In this document: positions 35,769-49,193 of the stretch, piece by piece | Position numbering within the stretch: the first letter of the stretch is position 1 | Layout: every line of letters starts with the position of its first letter | Assembly: GCA_021234155.1 (NCBI GenBank) | Contig: JAJEKV010000074.1 | Location: 2,485,789 to 2,549,788, forward strand | From: Isoetes taiwanensis | Taxonomy: Eukaryota; Streptophyta; Lycopodiopsida; Isoetales; Isoetaceae | Reading direction: 5' to 3' | Length of the DNA stretch: 64,000 nt | The notes under the pieces: generated by a model | Databases searched by the model: none | Told to the model about the DNA's origin: nothing | What the model saw: the letters and a program-made list of their open reading frames with translations, nothing else | Program-made: the position numbers and the translations under genes

Positions 35769-36850
35769 TGCCAAGTCCTTTTGTAAGGTCTTTGCCATTG
35801 TTTGCAAGATTAGGATATTGACATCAAAAGTGGCATGAGTAGTACTTGTCTCTCCTTAGATTTATTCTTTGTGCTTCTCATGTCACTATCCTTTGATTTT
35901 CTTCTCCTTCTTACAATTCGACGTAGTGTGACCCTTTTCACCACAATTCCGGCCTTGAACTCCTTGGATTTCTTACCATCGGACTTCACATTTTCTGACT
36001 TCTTAGAGTCTTTGCTATCAACAAACTTCTTCTTAGTGTAGCCGAAGTAGACACAAAATTAGCATGGTCCACTCTCCCATCCCTTTGCTTCTGCACCAAC
36101 TCCTCTTGTTGCAGTAGAATGGTTACTTTGGCTATATCAATCTTCTCCTTGTACATGATCTTCGAAGAGATAGACCAACCAAGATATCTTGAATCATTTG
36201 TTTTTCAACTGACCTCCACCCGGCACCATGTAATCAAAGCCCATTGCTTCATCGGTAAGGTATCTTTGTGGCTGATTTGAAATCACCTAATTGGGCATGT
36301 TGCATTTTATTCTGGATTAGCATTTGGGTAGCCATACCCTTGCTGCCAAGAGACATCTCCAAATGAGACCACATCTCCTTAAACTCAGTAAAATGGTTGA
36401 TTTCATGACCAATTGTCCATTCAGCAAACATTTTGACAAGAGCACAAGCTTTACGGTTTACCACTGCCCCCGCCTTGAATGTCTTGATAAAGTCTTCATC
36501 AAACCTTTGCTTCCATGTTACTAAATATCAAATAATTCACCATGAACTTCTTCCAAAGCATGGTAATTATTATTAGTGAAACTTTTGCGTTACGTGAGAA
36601 CTTGAATGGATCCATGAATTTCTCCACATTTTCAGCGATAAAAAGATAGTTGAGAAAACAAATTCGTCACCAAACAAAGCACCCACCAGAAAAGTTGAAT
36701 CTTGAATTTTGTCGCCAAAAAGGTCTTGGAAAACTCGAATCTCGCACCAGATTTGTCTGAAAAATTCGAATCTCTCTCCCAAAACACTTCCTCCAGGTAA
36801 AAAGCAAGAATCTACTCCAATGCTACAAATGAGATTTTCCACCACCAAAT
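35769..36850 (-). pseudogene. gag: Ty1-copia gag remnant, copy B
   Basis: Counterpart of 13222-14200. The segment ALVKMFAEWTIGHEINHF at 36440-36390 is intact. The zinc knuckle near 35910-35965 has lost recognisable spacing: the codons containing ctgtag and ccagcac in copy A read cgtagt and ccggcc here. That is a clear example of corruption at CTG/CAG sites. The minisatellite again abuts the truncated end. Confidence 0.8.
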
Positions 36851-36966
36851 CTCAGCCAAAGAACTCCTGGAAACAATGGCAATCCAATTTGGATGCTTCT
36901 TCAATAGCTTGCTCTATTCTTCCCTCAAGAAAGCGTCTGATACCATGATACCAAAATCTGATACCA

Positions 36967-37316
36967 TGATAGAACTAGTGCAAAACCAGCACAAACCCCG
37001 CAAGATCGACTCAAGAGATAGAATAGAAGAACAAGAATAACTCTATTGAGAAAGCAATAGGAAATACAATCTCTACTTAAGGCATTGCATAGTATATAGC
37101 AGCACAATCAATATATACAACCCGGTGGGACTAAGAATAGTAGTCTGGTTTAACCACAGATCCACTAATTATGGCGGTTTTTAGGGGTTAACTCGATCTT
37201 GACAAAGTCTTTACATTGGTTCATTTAGAAGCACCTTCACCATTTTTGTGTGCTAAGTCTTGAACCCGCTTCTGTTTCAGCACATTATGCTTAGTCAGCA
37301 TATTTATATTCCAACA
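36967..37316 (-). mobile_element. 5' LTR of the truncated copia element, copy B
   Basis: This 350-bp LTR has the same TGTTGGAATA start (37316) and TCTATCA end (36967), with the TGGTATCAGA primer site at 36966-36957. Its middle part (37125-37280) differs heavily from copy A in clustered patches, while both ends are identical. Confidence 0.85.
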
Positions 37317-37379
37317 CTCTTAAGGTGCGCTGGTTGCTTAGGAGGTGCTACAAAGTCTTGCCGGTCACAATTGTTTTTT

Positions 37380-38880
37380 TTCCTCAACCCCACCTTTGTT
37401 GAGGAGTCGCGGTTCCCCCCATGCCCTCGGTAGACCTTCTTCTCTCAAATGGCCCCAATTATCTTGGAAGTATCCTCTAGTGTTTTGATAGCATGATTCA
37501 AGGAACCAACATGAAAATTTGAATCATCCTTCCAAAGGTCGACTGAGAAATGTCCTAAGGCACCTATCCCGTGGCCATGCATCAGTGCACCAATCACGCT
37601 AACTTTCAAGCGTTCACCTTTCCATACCGATTTTGCTAATTTCTCTAGTCTTAGAATCATAGCCTTGTTTTGGTCCATCTTATCATATATGATAGTGAGC
37701 GCCTGATCCGGTGCTCGATGGGACAAAAACTCCATGACCGATACAAGCTCCTACAAGAGATGCAGGGGCATCATGTGTGCCTTCCTTTCAATCTGCAATT
37801 CTCTTCTCTCTCGTGGATCTCTCATCTTAGCCATTTTCTCTTTTATTACAATACAGGTATTGCACTTGGAGAAGGCTATCCTCTTTGCTATTGCAACCTC
37901 TGCGTGATTTAGCTTCCACCTACCAAGGAATGAAGAATGAGAGACGTGCTTTGCGGATCATCTCCATCACTTGGCACGTCCACCTCATGAAGAATGTCTT
38001 TTTGGTTTGGGGCCAGGAGGGGGCCTCTTCACATTCTCTCTCACCCCCTTGGTGGTGATTTTTCGATCGTAGGGCATCGTCTCGACATTCTCATCTATGT
38101 ACATAGGCAATGAGGGCCTTTCACGCTAGGTGTGAGCCTCGGCTTTTTCGAGCCCGTGTTATCATGTTCGACAACTCACGTGACCCGATGGGGGAAAAGT
38201 CTTAGCCACTTATAGAAAGTGGACATTGGAATACCATAGGCTCTATGCCATGCTTTCAAGCATACACCTTGTTATTTAGCATGAGCTTACGGACTGTCAG
38301 TTCTCACGAACAAGCGTCTAACATGTTAAAAGCAAATGTGGTCTATGCGAAAACACTCAAGTTCCAATAGAAACTAAGCATACACACCTAATCTTTTGTG
38401 GAAGTTTGCGAGCATCTTAAATGCAACAAAAGCGAAGATGTAAAGTCTAAAATGGAAGCTGCCGTGATCTTTCTCTCAGCTTTAATGGCCACAGTAGGTG
38501 AACGTGGAGTCCGGTTCACCATTTTGTACATCCTTTTCGGTGCCTTTTCAACTTCAATTTGCATGGCATAGGGTTCTGCTTCAATGACTGTCTCTTTCAC
38601 AGTCTTTATGAGTGTCGACACAGCAACATTGTCTACTAACACCAAAGCATTCGACCACCTGACCAAGTCGTGCAATTGTGGCATTTCAACACAAGCTTGG
38701 CATCGCATATCGGCCTAGAGACAAATGCCTAGAGAAAATGCCATGGCAATGTTACCGAGCACTTTCTGTTCGTCTAAAGCAGCAGCCACATATAAACCTC
38801 CTTCAAGCAAGGCTTCAGTGGTTGGCAGGATCGCGGCCGCGCTCTGGGTGAGCACCCTATGGGTTGTCTCGACGTCCTGA
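37380..38880 (-). pseudogene. Unrecognised minus-strand gene-like region, copy B
   Basis: Three consecutive minus-strand stretches look like exons of one protein. The first starts after a ttcttcag acceptor near 38880 and includes EALLEGGLYVAAALDEQKVL, ending at a stop near 38712. The second (38708-38388) includes MPQLHDLVRWSNALVLVDN and IKTVKETVIEAEPYAMQIE. The third (37735-37445) includes APDQALTIIYDKMDQNKAM and ends LEDTSKIIGAI. Composition is soluble, with no transmembrane segment, and I cannot name the family. The middle (about 37940-38390) is corrupted. It resembles captured gene sequence more than a retrotransposon polyprotein. Confidence 0.35.
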
Positions 38881-40789
38881 AGAAGATAGACATGTTAAGA
38901 CCAGAATTAATAAGACAAGTGTCTATTTGCCCCTCTACTATGCGTATACCGGCTAGTTACTTCCAGAGAATTTATAGGTACCTTAGTCTAGAATATGTTG
39001 TGCAAGATCGCCTTCGCGATCCGGACGACTACTAGCTGTGCCATGCCACGCAATAAATTATAACCGTTTCTGTCAATTTCTTCATTTCTATTGGCCAAGC
39101 AATTTTCTAGTTGGCATATTCCAAAAGACCTTTTATAACCCCAAAAAATCCCTAATGCCCTATTACATAGCCAGATTAGACATTAATGATCCCTAATGCT
39201 AATGGATGGCAGCCAATAGATCTTCTAATGCTGACTAATGCAACTCCACAAATGAACATTGGCCGTCCAAGGCGCCCCTCAAAATGATCTAAACCGTCAA
39301 AACGGAAAACCACTTATCGCCCCATCTTCCAAAGGTTTGGCCTTCGAGCAATGCAAAAATAACATAAAAGACTAGTAATGATTCAATATTAGGGGTCTTG
39401 TATAAGCACAATGATGGCGCCACCAGTAACAAGGACATCAACTCTGGCCCGGCAAAAAACGAGGAAAAAGCAAACATCGGCTTGTGAAATTAGTCATAAT
39501 CCTAGCGGTTGGATGGCACCGGGGAAAAAACAATGGCACCATTGGAAACAAAGGAGATCGATTGTGGCCTAGCAAGAAACGGAAAGAAAGAAAAGGCTGA
39601 GGAATGAAACCTTAGGTGAACTTCACATTTGGGTAATATCACTTTTGTTGACAGTTCCTTGTGTCAACGATGCTGGCCCCTTTTTCCGTGCAGGAATGTT
39701 AACCAACGTGGCATTCCCCTATACAAATCCCCAACTCGTAAAGGAATGTCATTGTATTTTTATCTGTAATGGTGACACGTGTCCACTATTCTTTAAGAGC
39801 CAGTTCACATGCAACAATGGCAAGAGAGGGGCCATGTTATACCTTGTGCAAATTGGCGAGGGAATTCGCTTAGTCTAGTGACAATCCAATTTATTCCTAC
39901 AAGAAACTTATTGCGGTGGCCAAGGCCGCCGCGAACGTTTCTCTTCCCAGCCTATAACAAATGGCCTAACGTGCAACAATTCTACCAAGGTGAATAAGTT
40001 ACAATTTTTTCTTTGAAATCGCAATGGCTTAAAAGTAATGTTTAGGTTCTCTTCACCAATCAAATTTGCTGAACATCTTCAATTATTCTTGATGATTTAT
40101 AGATATCACAACAAGTCCAATCAAAAGATGCCACATACGCATCTTATTGAGGATTGTGAAAAATTTAACCAGCTTGATGGGCTATAAATCCAAATCCGGA
40201 CTCATCAATATTATGAAATTGATTAGAAAGAGGCACACTTAGAAATTTGGGGTCAAAGCCCTTCATTTTGCATGCCTGTTTAGTTCTTCACAAAAGTCAA
40301 AGACATGCATCATGGAGTAAAGTTGCAGACTTACATGGGCGGTTGTTAGTCCTACATCGCCTTCCAGAATGTGTCATTATATTACGGAGTTTAAAGCAGA
40401 CAGAAATGAAATAGAATGGCAATGACTTAGATATTGCATGCATGCATGAACTCTACAACTTCTTTCCTCAAATCTAGAACTTGACATAACACTTACATCA
40501 TATAAAATACACAGTTGTGCTCTCCAGCCAAACCTGCTTATGCGAGAACATGTAAGGGCCAACTATACAATCTTGCCCAGCGATATAGATAAGATGACAA
40601 CATACATATATCAATATGTCCAGATGAAATATTCTCTTAGAAAAAGATTCCAGGATTGCCAAGCTCTATAGAATATTGTTACCTGCCCAAAAAAAAAAAG
40701 CTATCACATACTGTCAAACCTTGAATCTCTCAGTGAGTAGAATAGCATTGTGCTAAGTATAGTTATCATCACCTAATATAATTTTAAAA

Positions 40790-40855
40790 GGAACAAGGTG
40801 CTGCGCACGGAGGGTTGCCCTCGATGGCCGGAGGGTGAAGTGGCTTAAATCATAG
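40790..40855 (+). repeat. Short dispersed repeat with CGGAGGGTTGCCCTC core, copy B
   Basis: Counterpart of 18240-18300, with an intact aacaaggtgctgcgcacgg lead that also occurs inverted near 53237. The stretch from 40855 to 43736 shows no gene that I can support. Several minus-strand frames there differ from copy A. Confidence 0.6.
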
Positions 40856-43736
40856 TTTAAAGTCATATTTTGACAATCAATTCAAAACCATAACCCCGAA
40901 CATTTAGAAACGAAATCCTCTGTAGACAACGAACTACCTTTATCTTCCAAAATGCAGCTAAAGAGTTTAGCAACCTGTGAAATAAAGAACACACAAATTT
41001 GAACTATAACATATCTCTGGGGCTATTTGGAAAAATATTTAAAATTTAAGGGCATTTTGGAAATTTTAAAAAATACAAAGGGCTTTTGGGAATTAAGTCA
41101 AGGAAGGGCCCACGAAAATCGGTGCAACCTGCATAAGGCAACACTTGTTAAACACATTATACTTCAAAACAATCTTGTTTATTTCAAGAACCATGTATAT
41201 AATGAGATTAGAGAATGCCAAACTTTTTAAATTGAGATATAGGTAGAATGATAAGATTGGGCGTTCCAAAGCGTGTAAGCTAAGAATAAAACGATGTAAT
41301 ATTGGCACACATTTAAGCGACTATCAGTATTTTATCTTTGGTAATGATAGAGGTCAATGCATTTTGCTTAGCTTAGGCATTCATGTTGTGAATAATAGCA
41401 TATTCTTCAAATTACTATCTTGGAATGTACACTTCCAAAATCTAAATCGGTTGTGATCACTCTAGAAGAAAAAAGGCATACAAAAATAAACTGCTACTAT
41501 AGGTCTAAATCTGACCGGATCGTGCATTAGTCTAGAAATACTAAATATGTGTCAACCATTTATGAATGAGGCCCAAAATAATGAAATGGGGAGGACACAC
41601 TTTGTACTTTTGCATTTGTCCCAACTATATAACTCAAAATACAACTAAATAATCTATGTTTGAAACAAAGAATACACAAATAACAAATAATACAACCATT
41701 ACGATCTATATTTATGTTTTAGACAACTTCCATACCATGCCTTTTCAGCAGTTGCCGTGCCAGTGCAGTGTGCTTCCAATCATTTCAACTATAGTACATT
41801 GTACATTATTATGTTATAGTTGAAGACAACCTTCTAAACATAAGACCTATTTGAATGAATTAGAGACATTTTTGAAGATTCATAATATGATACAATCCAT
41901 CCTTCCACCGCTTCCTTCCACACGCAATTAATATCAAATGCAACTCTTTTGTTCTCTCTCTCAGTTCTGGGTTTACAACTCAAAATAACATTTAATTTGT
42001 AGAATCAACTCTCTATGTAAAGACAATTTCATTTAAAATTAATCATTGGGCATAAGTATTTGTCTATGTTAAAATGCTAGAACCAAATATGTCACACAAT
42101 GTCCAACCAAACCATATCTCTCTTGTTTGGGAGGAAGATATAATGTCAATGAGAGTACGTCCAAAGAGTAAAACGTGTGCCCAGTGTTGCAATATGTCCC
42201 AATATGTTCCATCAGGTTTTTACAATTTGAATTCAGAAAGGTATGGTAAATGGCATATTAATTTTGCAATTACAAACATTCTGTAGCTTCCCAAACAAAC
42301 ATGTAGCTAAAATAATCTACTCTACCAATGTTCTATATGTTCTTGTAATTTCTAAGTACATATGGTTGCCATTAAAAGAAAAGCGATTATCCTAGCAGAG
42401 AAGCTACCCGTTTTTCATATACTGCACAATGTTTGTTAAATGCCACAAAACCTTCTTGAGACACATGGAAAGATCACATCAGATCCTTGCATGAACAACC
42501 GTTCTAACAAATCTTTTTGATGATCTTTACCAATGCCTTCCTGAACTCAATGGCGCTAATTAGCATCTTTGCCATATCAAACAAACCATCGCCATCATTA
42601 CTTTTTAGGTTCTTCAAGTTTAATCGTTAGTACTTGTTTCTAGTCACGCAAACTCATCTCTCAACATGTAATCGAGTTCGCGGACTTAAAAGCCGATAGA
42701 TGATGTGCAAGCTGATCAAAGAAACATTGCAATGACTTCAACTACCAAACCAAGCTAAATGAAACCATCTCCACAACACTCATGCATCACCCAGAGCAAA
42801 GCAAGGAAAAGATCAAAAAGGGCAACGTTTATTTGGTGAAGGCTACGATCTTGAAGCACATTTGTTGCTTCATCGATCGGATAAAAAGCTCCATGTTGCA
42901 ACATAAAATTTCTAGAATGCATACCTTCAAAATGACTTCTAGCATTCTTTGATTGAAACGCTTCCAAAATCCTCATGGAATTATCGAGGGAAGCAACTAC
43001 CTCTACCTTTCGTATGCTTATTAAACCTTGAAGACAAAGATATTAAGGGTGTCTTTGTTTTACGTTGCCAAAGCAACGCTTGAACAACAATGGCGAGGAA
43101 GAGAACATATACAAGCCATTCACCAAAACCATTTAAATTAGTTATTTCTGGCTGCGAGGCTCCACATTTATCCGGACAAAAAGAAACCATGGAATATAAA
43201 AGCTCTATTAAGGGAGAAAACATCAAAAAGAGCATGGCACGAGTCATGGCCCAAGCTGTTTTGGTTCAAGCAAATACAAATCTTGAAGCAAATGGTAAGT
43301 GTGGGCATATCGTGCTTGTGGCTTGTTCTAACGCTCACTCTCGAAAAAGCTATGGAGAAAACCATCAGCGTAAGAACTCTAAACCTCACGAAGGAAAAAC
43401 GGTTAAACCCGATTACACGAAGCATGCTTGCTATCGGGTGCCACAATACACGAAGCCTAGGGTTTTACATTTGCAAATAGTAAACATGTGCAAAATAGTA
43501 TGAAATGATACTTACTAGATCGAATAAACAGTGGAAATGATGATGCGTGGAAGCGTGAAGAAAATTACAGAATATAGATCATGGATAGTAGAAGCGTAAA
43601 ACCGAGGGAAATTTGAAGGCTTAGAAAAATATGGATGATCTATCTCGGCCGGACTCCATATATGCGTGTTTGCTTTTTAAGCGCTAACCTCTTATCCGAT
43701 ACTGACTGCGATCCAGATCGGAACAAACAATCATTG

Positions 43737-44600
43737 CGGATGTTAGGCATTTTTAGTGTTCTAAGCGAGGTGCACCACGGACTACCACGATCGTCCGGAT
43801 CTGTCAATCCGGACGACCCAATATGTTGGAGCCTCTGGACACCTCTCGTTTTAGATTATGCTCCATTATGATTGGGGGCGCCTATGATTTTAAGATGTCG
43901 AATCTGAGTTTGCCTAAGGTTTTGATGGTATATCGAGCCTCTATACGGTTTAAGCTTAAGCTTTTAGAATATGAAATCTGGGGATTGAACCTCTACCAAA
44001 ATAACTCAATGTCCTAATAAGACTACTTTAACCAATCTAACCCGGTGAGCTAATGTGACTATTTTTTTATCTTAAATCTATGTTTTTTATAATAACCCAT
44101 TGAATTGTTTTAGGGATATGGTCTATGATTTCAAGAATTATATCTATATCAAATCCCTGGAACCCCCTATTATTTTGCTACATATTCTAAGCGAGGTGCA
44201 CCACTACTACCACGGTCGTCGGATCTGTCAATCAGATGGCCAGACTGTATGTTGGAGCCTCACGGACACCTCTCGTTTCGATTATGCTCCATTATGATTG
44301 GGGGCGCCTATGATTTTAAGATGTCGAATCTGAGTTTGCCTAAGGTTTTGATGGTATATCGAGCCTCTATACGGTTTAAACTTAAAGCTACGGGGATTCG
44401 AACCTCTACCAAAATAACTCAATGTCCTAATAAGACTACTTTAACCAATCTAACCAGTGAGCTAATGTGACTATTTTTTATCTTAAATCTATGTTTTTTT
44501 TTATAATAACCCATTGAATTGTTTTAGGGATATGGTCTATGATTTCAAGAATTATATCTCTATCAAATCCCCCTGGAACCCCCTGTTATTTTGCTACATA
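43737..44600 (-). repeat. Two tandem units with tRNA-like Pol III boxes, copy B
   Basis: Counterpart of 21168-22020, with units at about 43737-44186 and 44187-44600. Unit 2 preserves both boxes on the minus strand: A box TAGCTCACTGG at 44464-44454 and a perfect B box GGTTCGAATCC at 44404-44394. Box spacing is about 60 bp, longer than in an ordinary tRNA. No acceptor stem or anticodon arm could be built, so this is not a tRNA gene. Confidence 0.6.
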
Positions 44601-44674
44601 TTGGAGCTACAAGTTAACCGGTTTCCAGAGGGGCTCCCCTGCAACATAAATGACCTAGCATTTAAAGCCAACAG

Positions 44675-47600
44675 TGGGTTTTTAGCAGTCATTAGCATAT
44701 CCCATGTATATACTGGCATATACTTGAAATATGCCATAAACCCACATAAACAAGGGTTTGCCCCCTTAGGGGCAACCCAAAAAATACATTCAAACTAGGC
44801 CTACCTCCCCTATATCTCTTAGAATGAAAGATTCCGCCAGATTAAGAATCCGAAAGATGTCACGTCATGACATCAGAAACTGGACCCAAGTGTGTGGCAA
44901 TGCATGTGGTTTCCCCAAGAGTTTCAGAAATCATATTTATTAACCAAGGCAGTTTTAGATCGACTAACCAGGGCAGTTTTAGATCGACTACTTTCTGGCA
45001 ATAGCAAGCCAAACTCTGAACGACCATACCTCAAACTTTAAGAGAATAACACTGGCAACTAAGGCTTGTACTTCTCCTTATGTTAGCATTGCCCAACAAT
45101 CTTCCAGTTGCTTTTGTTTAAAGCAAAAATAGCAGAGTATGCAATCAATATGCATAGCATAGTATGCAATCTATATGTATATCATAATTTTAGTACTGGG
45201 AATGGTGAAAGGAAAAGGAAAATGAACATGTAGGATCATATCTCACAATGTCATATGCAGGGATGCGAGATACATCTCTTTACAGACGTTGCAGAAGGAA
45301 AACCATGAATTAATCTACTCTTAGGACAATACTCTTTGAATATTGAAGAACAACATCAGAAGAAGAAGAAGAAGAGATTTTAACGTCACGCCACAAGGCA
45401 GCGTCCTATCGGACATGTGACACTTTACAACACACCCAGATGGGTCCTGCCCCCACCACTTTACATTGCTGAAGTGGGTCCTTCCCCCACCAACTTTACA
45501 TTGCATGGCCACTTTCACAACGAGGCGTTGAACCCGTGACCTTGGGTATGGCAGTAGCGATTACTGGAATAGGACGAATCTGTCGTGAAGCATCTTGCCA
45601 TACACTTTGAAGCAGCCCGATCTAAAGACTATGAGCAGCTGTAGAAGCTGTAAGGGAGGATGACCGCAATGCAGTAGTTATGGTAGCGATGTTGCAGTGC
45701 AGGAAAGCCCTGTTTTGTGCAACGAATCTGTCTATATATATCCAAGACTATTTTATGAGCTAGATAATATAAGCTGTGAATGAAAAGCATCAAATCAGAG
45801 AGCAAGGTAAGAATGTGGGTTTTCACCTATGATAAAAATGGTCCAAGCTCATATGGTGGAAGAAGGGGCATTTTGCTTGGATCTTCAAACCTTTCCATGA
45901 TTTCGTGCCGCCAAACAAGACAGAGACTGGATTTTAAATCGCCCAATCAGAGTTTGTACTGTTAAATCACAGAAATCCAGCCAGAGTTTGTTTTGAGAAA
46001 GTACAAATCCCACAGTTTCAACTCTCTACATACCTCACAATCCCCCTTTTGGATCCAGCACTGGAATTTGTGCAGTGGGAAGAAATGGAGATGGAGGGCT
46101 CCATCGGATCATCCAACTATGGCGGATCCATCAATCTATTGCAATTAGAAGGACCGGATAAAGGAATCCAGAAATTCACATTCTTCTGTTTGTCGATTCT
46201 GTGAACCAAATCCACCTGGAGAAAACCCAGCGGCAATTAACAATAGCTTGGGCTCTTGTGTTGCTCCAATGGCATTTTTAGTTATCTCAGAGTGAGGAAG
46301 GAGCTCCAATGGAGTAACCCAGTTTTAGAAGAGGGTTAGTGGCATTTTTAGTTCTGTCGGAGTGAGGAAGAATCTTCAATTGAGCAACCCAACTGTAGAA
46401 GAGGGTTAAGCCATCTGAAGGCGGGTCATGGTTTATCTGTCAGAAGTGGAATACCCTGGCTTGAGAAGGGCTTTTGGCTATGACCGAACATGCAAATAGC
46501 CAGGGATTGCTTGAAGAGCAAGAAGGCCACCGTGAGAGATCTCCAAGATTGGACGGAATCGTGTCGACCATCTATCTGGGCTGCTCATGGATTCGCCACG
46601 TCACCTTGAAATTTCAGGCGAAATTTTGAGATCACCAGAATTACACCTTCCAAAAATAAATCAAATCAAGTTCCGATAAAAAACACAATCTTTTCTCATT
46701 AGGAGAAAGCATGACCCTCAGATGATATTTACCCTGTTGAATATGGCCATAGCTCCACCTTCTTGATTCTCCATTGTATTAACATTGTTATTTAAGTAGA
46801 TTGTCTTTTGTTTTAAAAAGCAATATTTCTCCTGCAACACCTCCTCAAATGTTCTACAACAGCGCAAACTGAAGAAAAAGCATTTCTCATAGAGCCCATT
46901 CCGGCTTCCTTATCTCCATACTCTAGAAACGACAACATGAATAAGAATGAAAGTTTGTGCCTAGGGTATAGCGAGCTTCATAATACAACAACATGCAGAT
47001 CTGGTGAAGCATCCACCAAAATGTGCGACATGAAAATTCAAGAGAGAAAAACCTTTATGAACCCTTTTTAGCATAGCACAATCTCGGATTCGGCATAGCA
47101 CATATGCTTCAGGGCACAATTTTGCAAAAGATGTGATTGGGGCTTCAATTTGCATTGAAGACATTGACACAGAATTGGGTTTTGGTCTTGGAGTGTCCGG
47201 ATTCAGCTTGGCAGGTCTGGTGGCTCTCAGAGCCTGGCGAGCTCTCCGGAATGCAGATGTCCTCAATCCCACGAAGGAAGTATTATCTCATGCAGACGTT
47301 TCTGGTTATCCAATTTGAAATCTCTGCTTAAAATTGGAGACATTGTCTCAAATGGATAGTAATTGGTAATATTCCTGGAACCGAAGAAACCCAAATGAAA
47401 AAATTAGACTAATTCAACCAAAGAAACACACTTTGTTCGAATAAAGATAGCAGGATTGAAACACGAATTGGTCGGAATAAAACAAATACTCACGGAAGTT
47501 CGTTTATAGAAGAACAAAATTCAATTCTGTTGGCTGTGCACAGAATTGAATTGTTGAATCTTTGTAGAGCAATATATATTGAAGGAACATGGATCTAGCC

Positions 47601-48050
47601 AAGGGCGGGGGCAGAGGAGGAGGATGAGGAGCCTTCCGAGATGAGATCCCAGCTTATTGCCAATGAAGAAATTCAACGATTGCTTGCAGAGGAAGATCAC
47701 ACGTGTGGAAGTAAAGAATTTTCCTTTTTTGAATTTAGGAAAATCGAAAATAATGTACGTGTCAAGCTGTGAACTTTTCTCAGCCCAGAAATATTAGACA
47801 TCCATTTTTCAAAAACAAAATAGACTGCTTTGTATGGGTAGTGATAGTGATAACGGCATTTTGGAAACTTCAAAAATACAAAGGGCTTTTTGAGAATTAA
47901 GTCAACAATTAAGGTTACTTTGGTATGTTTCCTATAATAATCCTTTTTGGGTTGCCCCTAGGGGGGCAAACCCTCGTTTATGTGGGTATGTGGGCATATT
48001 CAAGTATATGCTGGCATATACCTAGCATATGCTGATGACTGCTAAAAACT
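44675..48050. mobile_element. 3.4-kb segment bounded by inverted hairpin repeats, copy B
   Basis: Same structure as 22104-25400 with better-preserved ends. The left end contains tttttagcagtcattagc near 44670-44695, and the right end is its reverse-complement equivalent, gctgatgactgctaaaaa, near 48025-48045. Ends this similar support terminal inverted repeats. The internal sequence has no recognised gene. Confidence 0.5.
47640..47850 (+). repeat. 200-bp dispersed repeat, copy B (uninterrupted)
   Basis: Counterpart of 24990-25195. It shares tcaagctgtg and catccatttttcaaaaac with the interrupted copy near 62470-62516, and thereby shows what the 62-63 kb locus looked like before insertion. Confidence 0.7.
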
Positions 48051-48735
48051 GGCTACTGCCTGTAAATGGTCGGTCATCTAGCCCCGTTATCAGCCTGCTA
48101 CACAAACGCTATCCGCCGGACTTGGCTATGGCTTTTGCACCTCGGATTGTGCCCTTCCTTCCGCGCCTTCCTTATACCCTCTAGGGCATAATCTTAGGGC
48201 ATGGGTTCTGGGAAGGGCGTGTGATGTTCAGCGAGCCACTTAGAGAAAATTTGCATCGGTTCTTCCAGATTTGGTTTTGGCAATCGGTTATCGACATTGC
48301 AACCATAATGCTGGTTATGGCGTCAGATAGTGCTTCTATTCCGGTATCAACATTGCATCAGTAATGCCGGTTATGGCATCTCGCTTCTGCAAGATTGTTT
48401 GCATTTCAAAGATACCCCCTTTTTTTTTCCGTTTAAGGCATCGGTTAGGGCATGGGTTCTGGGAAGGGTGTGTGATGTTCAGCGAGCCACTTAGAGAAAA
48501 TTTGCATCGGTTCTTCCAGATTTGGTTTTGGCAATGCAAAAGGACTTTCCAAATAGGGGAAAAAATGACGTTTCTTGGTGCTGCGACCTCTGCTTGCTGC
48601 TAGGGCGACTGTGGGACGCCCCCTCTCTCTCAAATCCGGGACTGTTGCTTCATATCCAGGGCCTTCTGCATGATTTTGGAACTAGCAAAGAATTTCACCA
48701 TCGTGGAGAGGATTTTTGTGCAAAAAAACAGTTGA
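48050..48735 (+). other. Unit end with internal direct duplication, copy B; no gene
   Basis: Counterpart of 25400-26060. The two internal repeats (48195-48290 and 48440-48535) match closely, including tgtgatgttcagcgagccac. A pyrimidine-rich gene-free stretch follows from 48740 to 49190, with several tcctatttc repeats. Confidence 0.4.
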
Positions 48736-49193
48736 AAGTTGGATTCCTTATTTCAATTTTTCTGGAGACTTCTCAGGCGATTCTTCTCTAACGATTTCTC
48801 TGGCGACTGCTTCTCTGAGGTTAGAATTCGTAATGCAATTCCTAACTTCTGCATGCTATTCCTGCTTTCTTATTTCCTTTCGCTATCGTTGGTTCTATGG
48901 CGAAAGTTCTGTATGCTAATCCTATTTCCTATTTCATTTTTCTGTTCCTATCTCTTATTTAGGGCTTCTAAGTTTAGGAACAGAGTTTTTGTTGAATGCT
49001 TTTATCTTCTATTTAATGCTATTTCCTATTTCTTATCTATGGTTCTTATTCTATTGAATAGGGTCCACATTCCTACAGAACATGTAGAGCAAATCAATGT
49101 AAGAAAACTAGCATTAGGTCCTTAAGCCCTAGCATTTGCTTCATGTATAACAATAGAGAATAATAATTGCATATTCTGACCCATCTCATTTAG

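Larger units (their letters stand above)
26060..48735. repeat. Copy B of the 22.6-kb direct tandem duplication
   Basis: This is the second head-to-tail copy. Its right end is where homology to the end of copy A (hairpin repeat, then the 25400-26045 segment) stops, just after the shared caccatcgtggagagg tract near 48697. From 48740 the sequence is unique within the window. All elements of copy A recur here in the same order. Because copy A continues leftward into more retrotransposon while copy B begins at the junction, the unit boundary cuts that retrotransposon. Confidence 0.95.

Noticed and set aside
44394-44464. Genuine tRNA gene on the minus strand
   Set aside because: A and B boxes are present, but no acceptor stem, anticodon arm or proper box spacing could be built.
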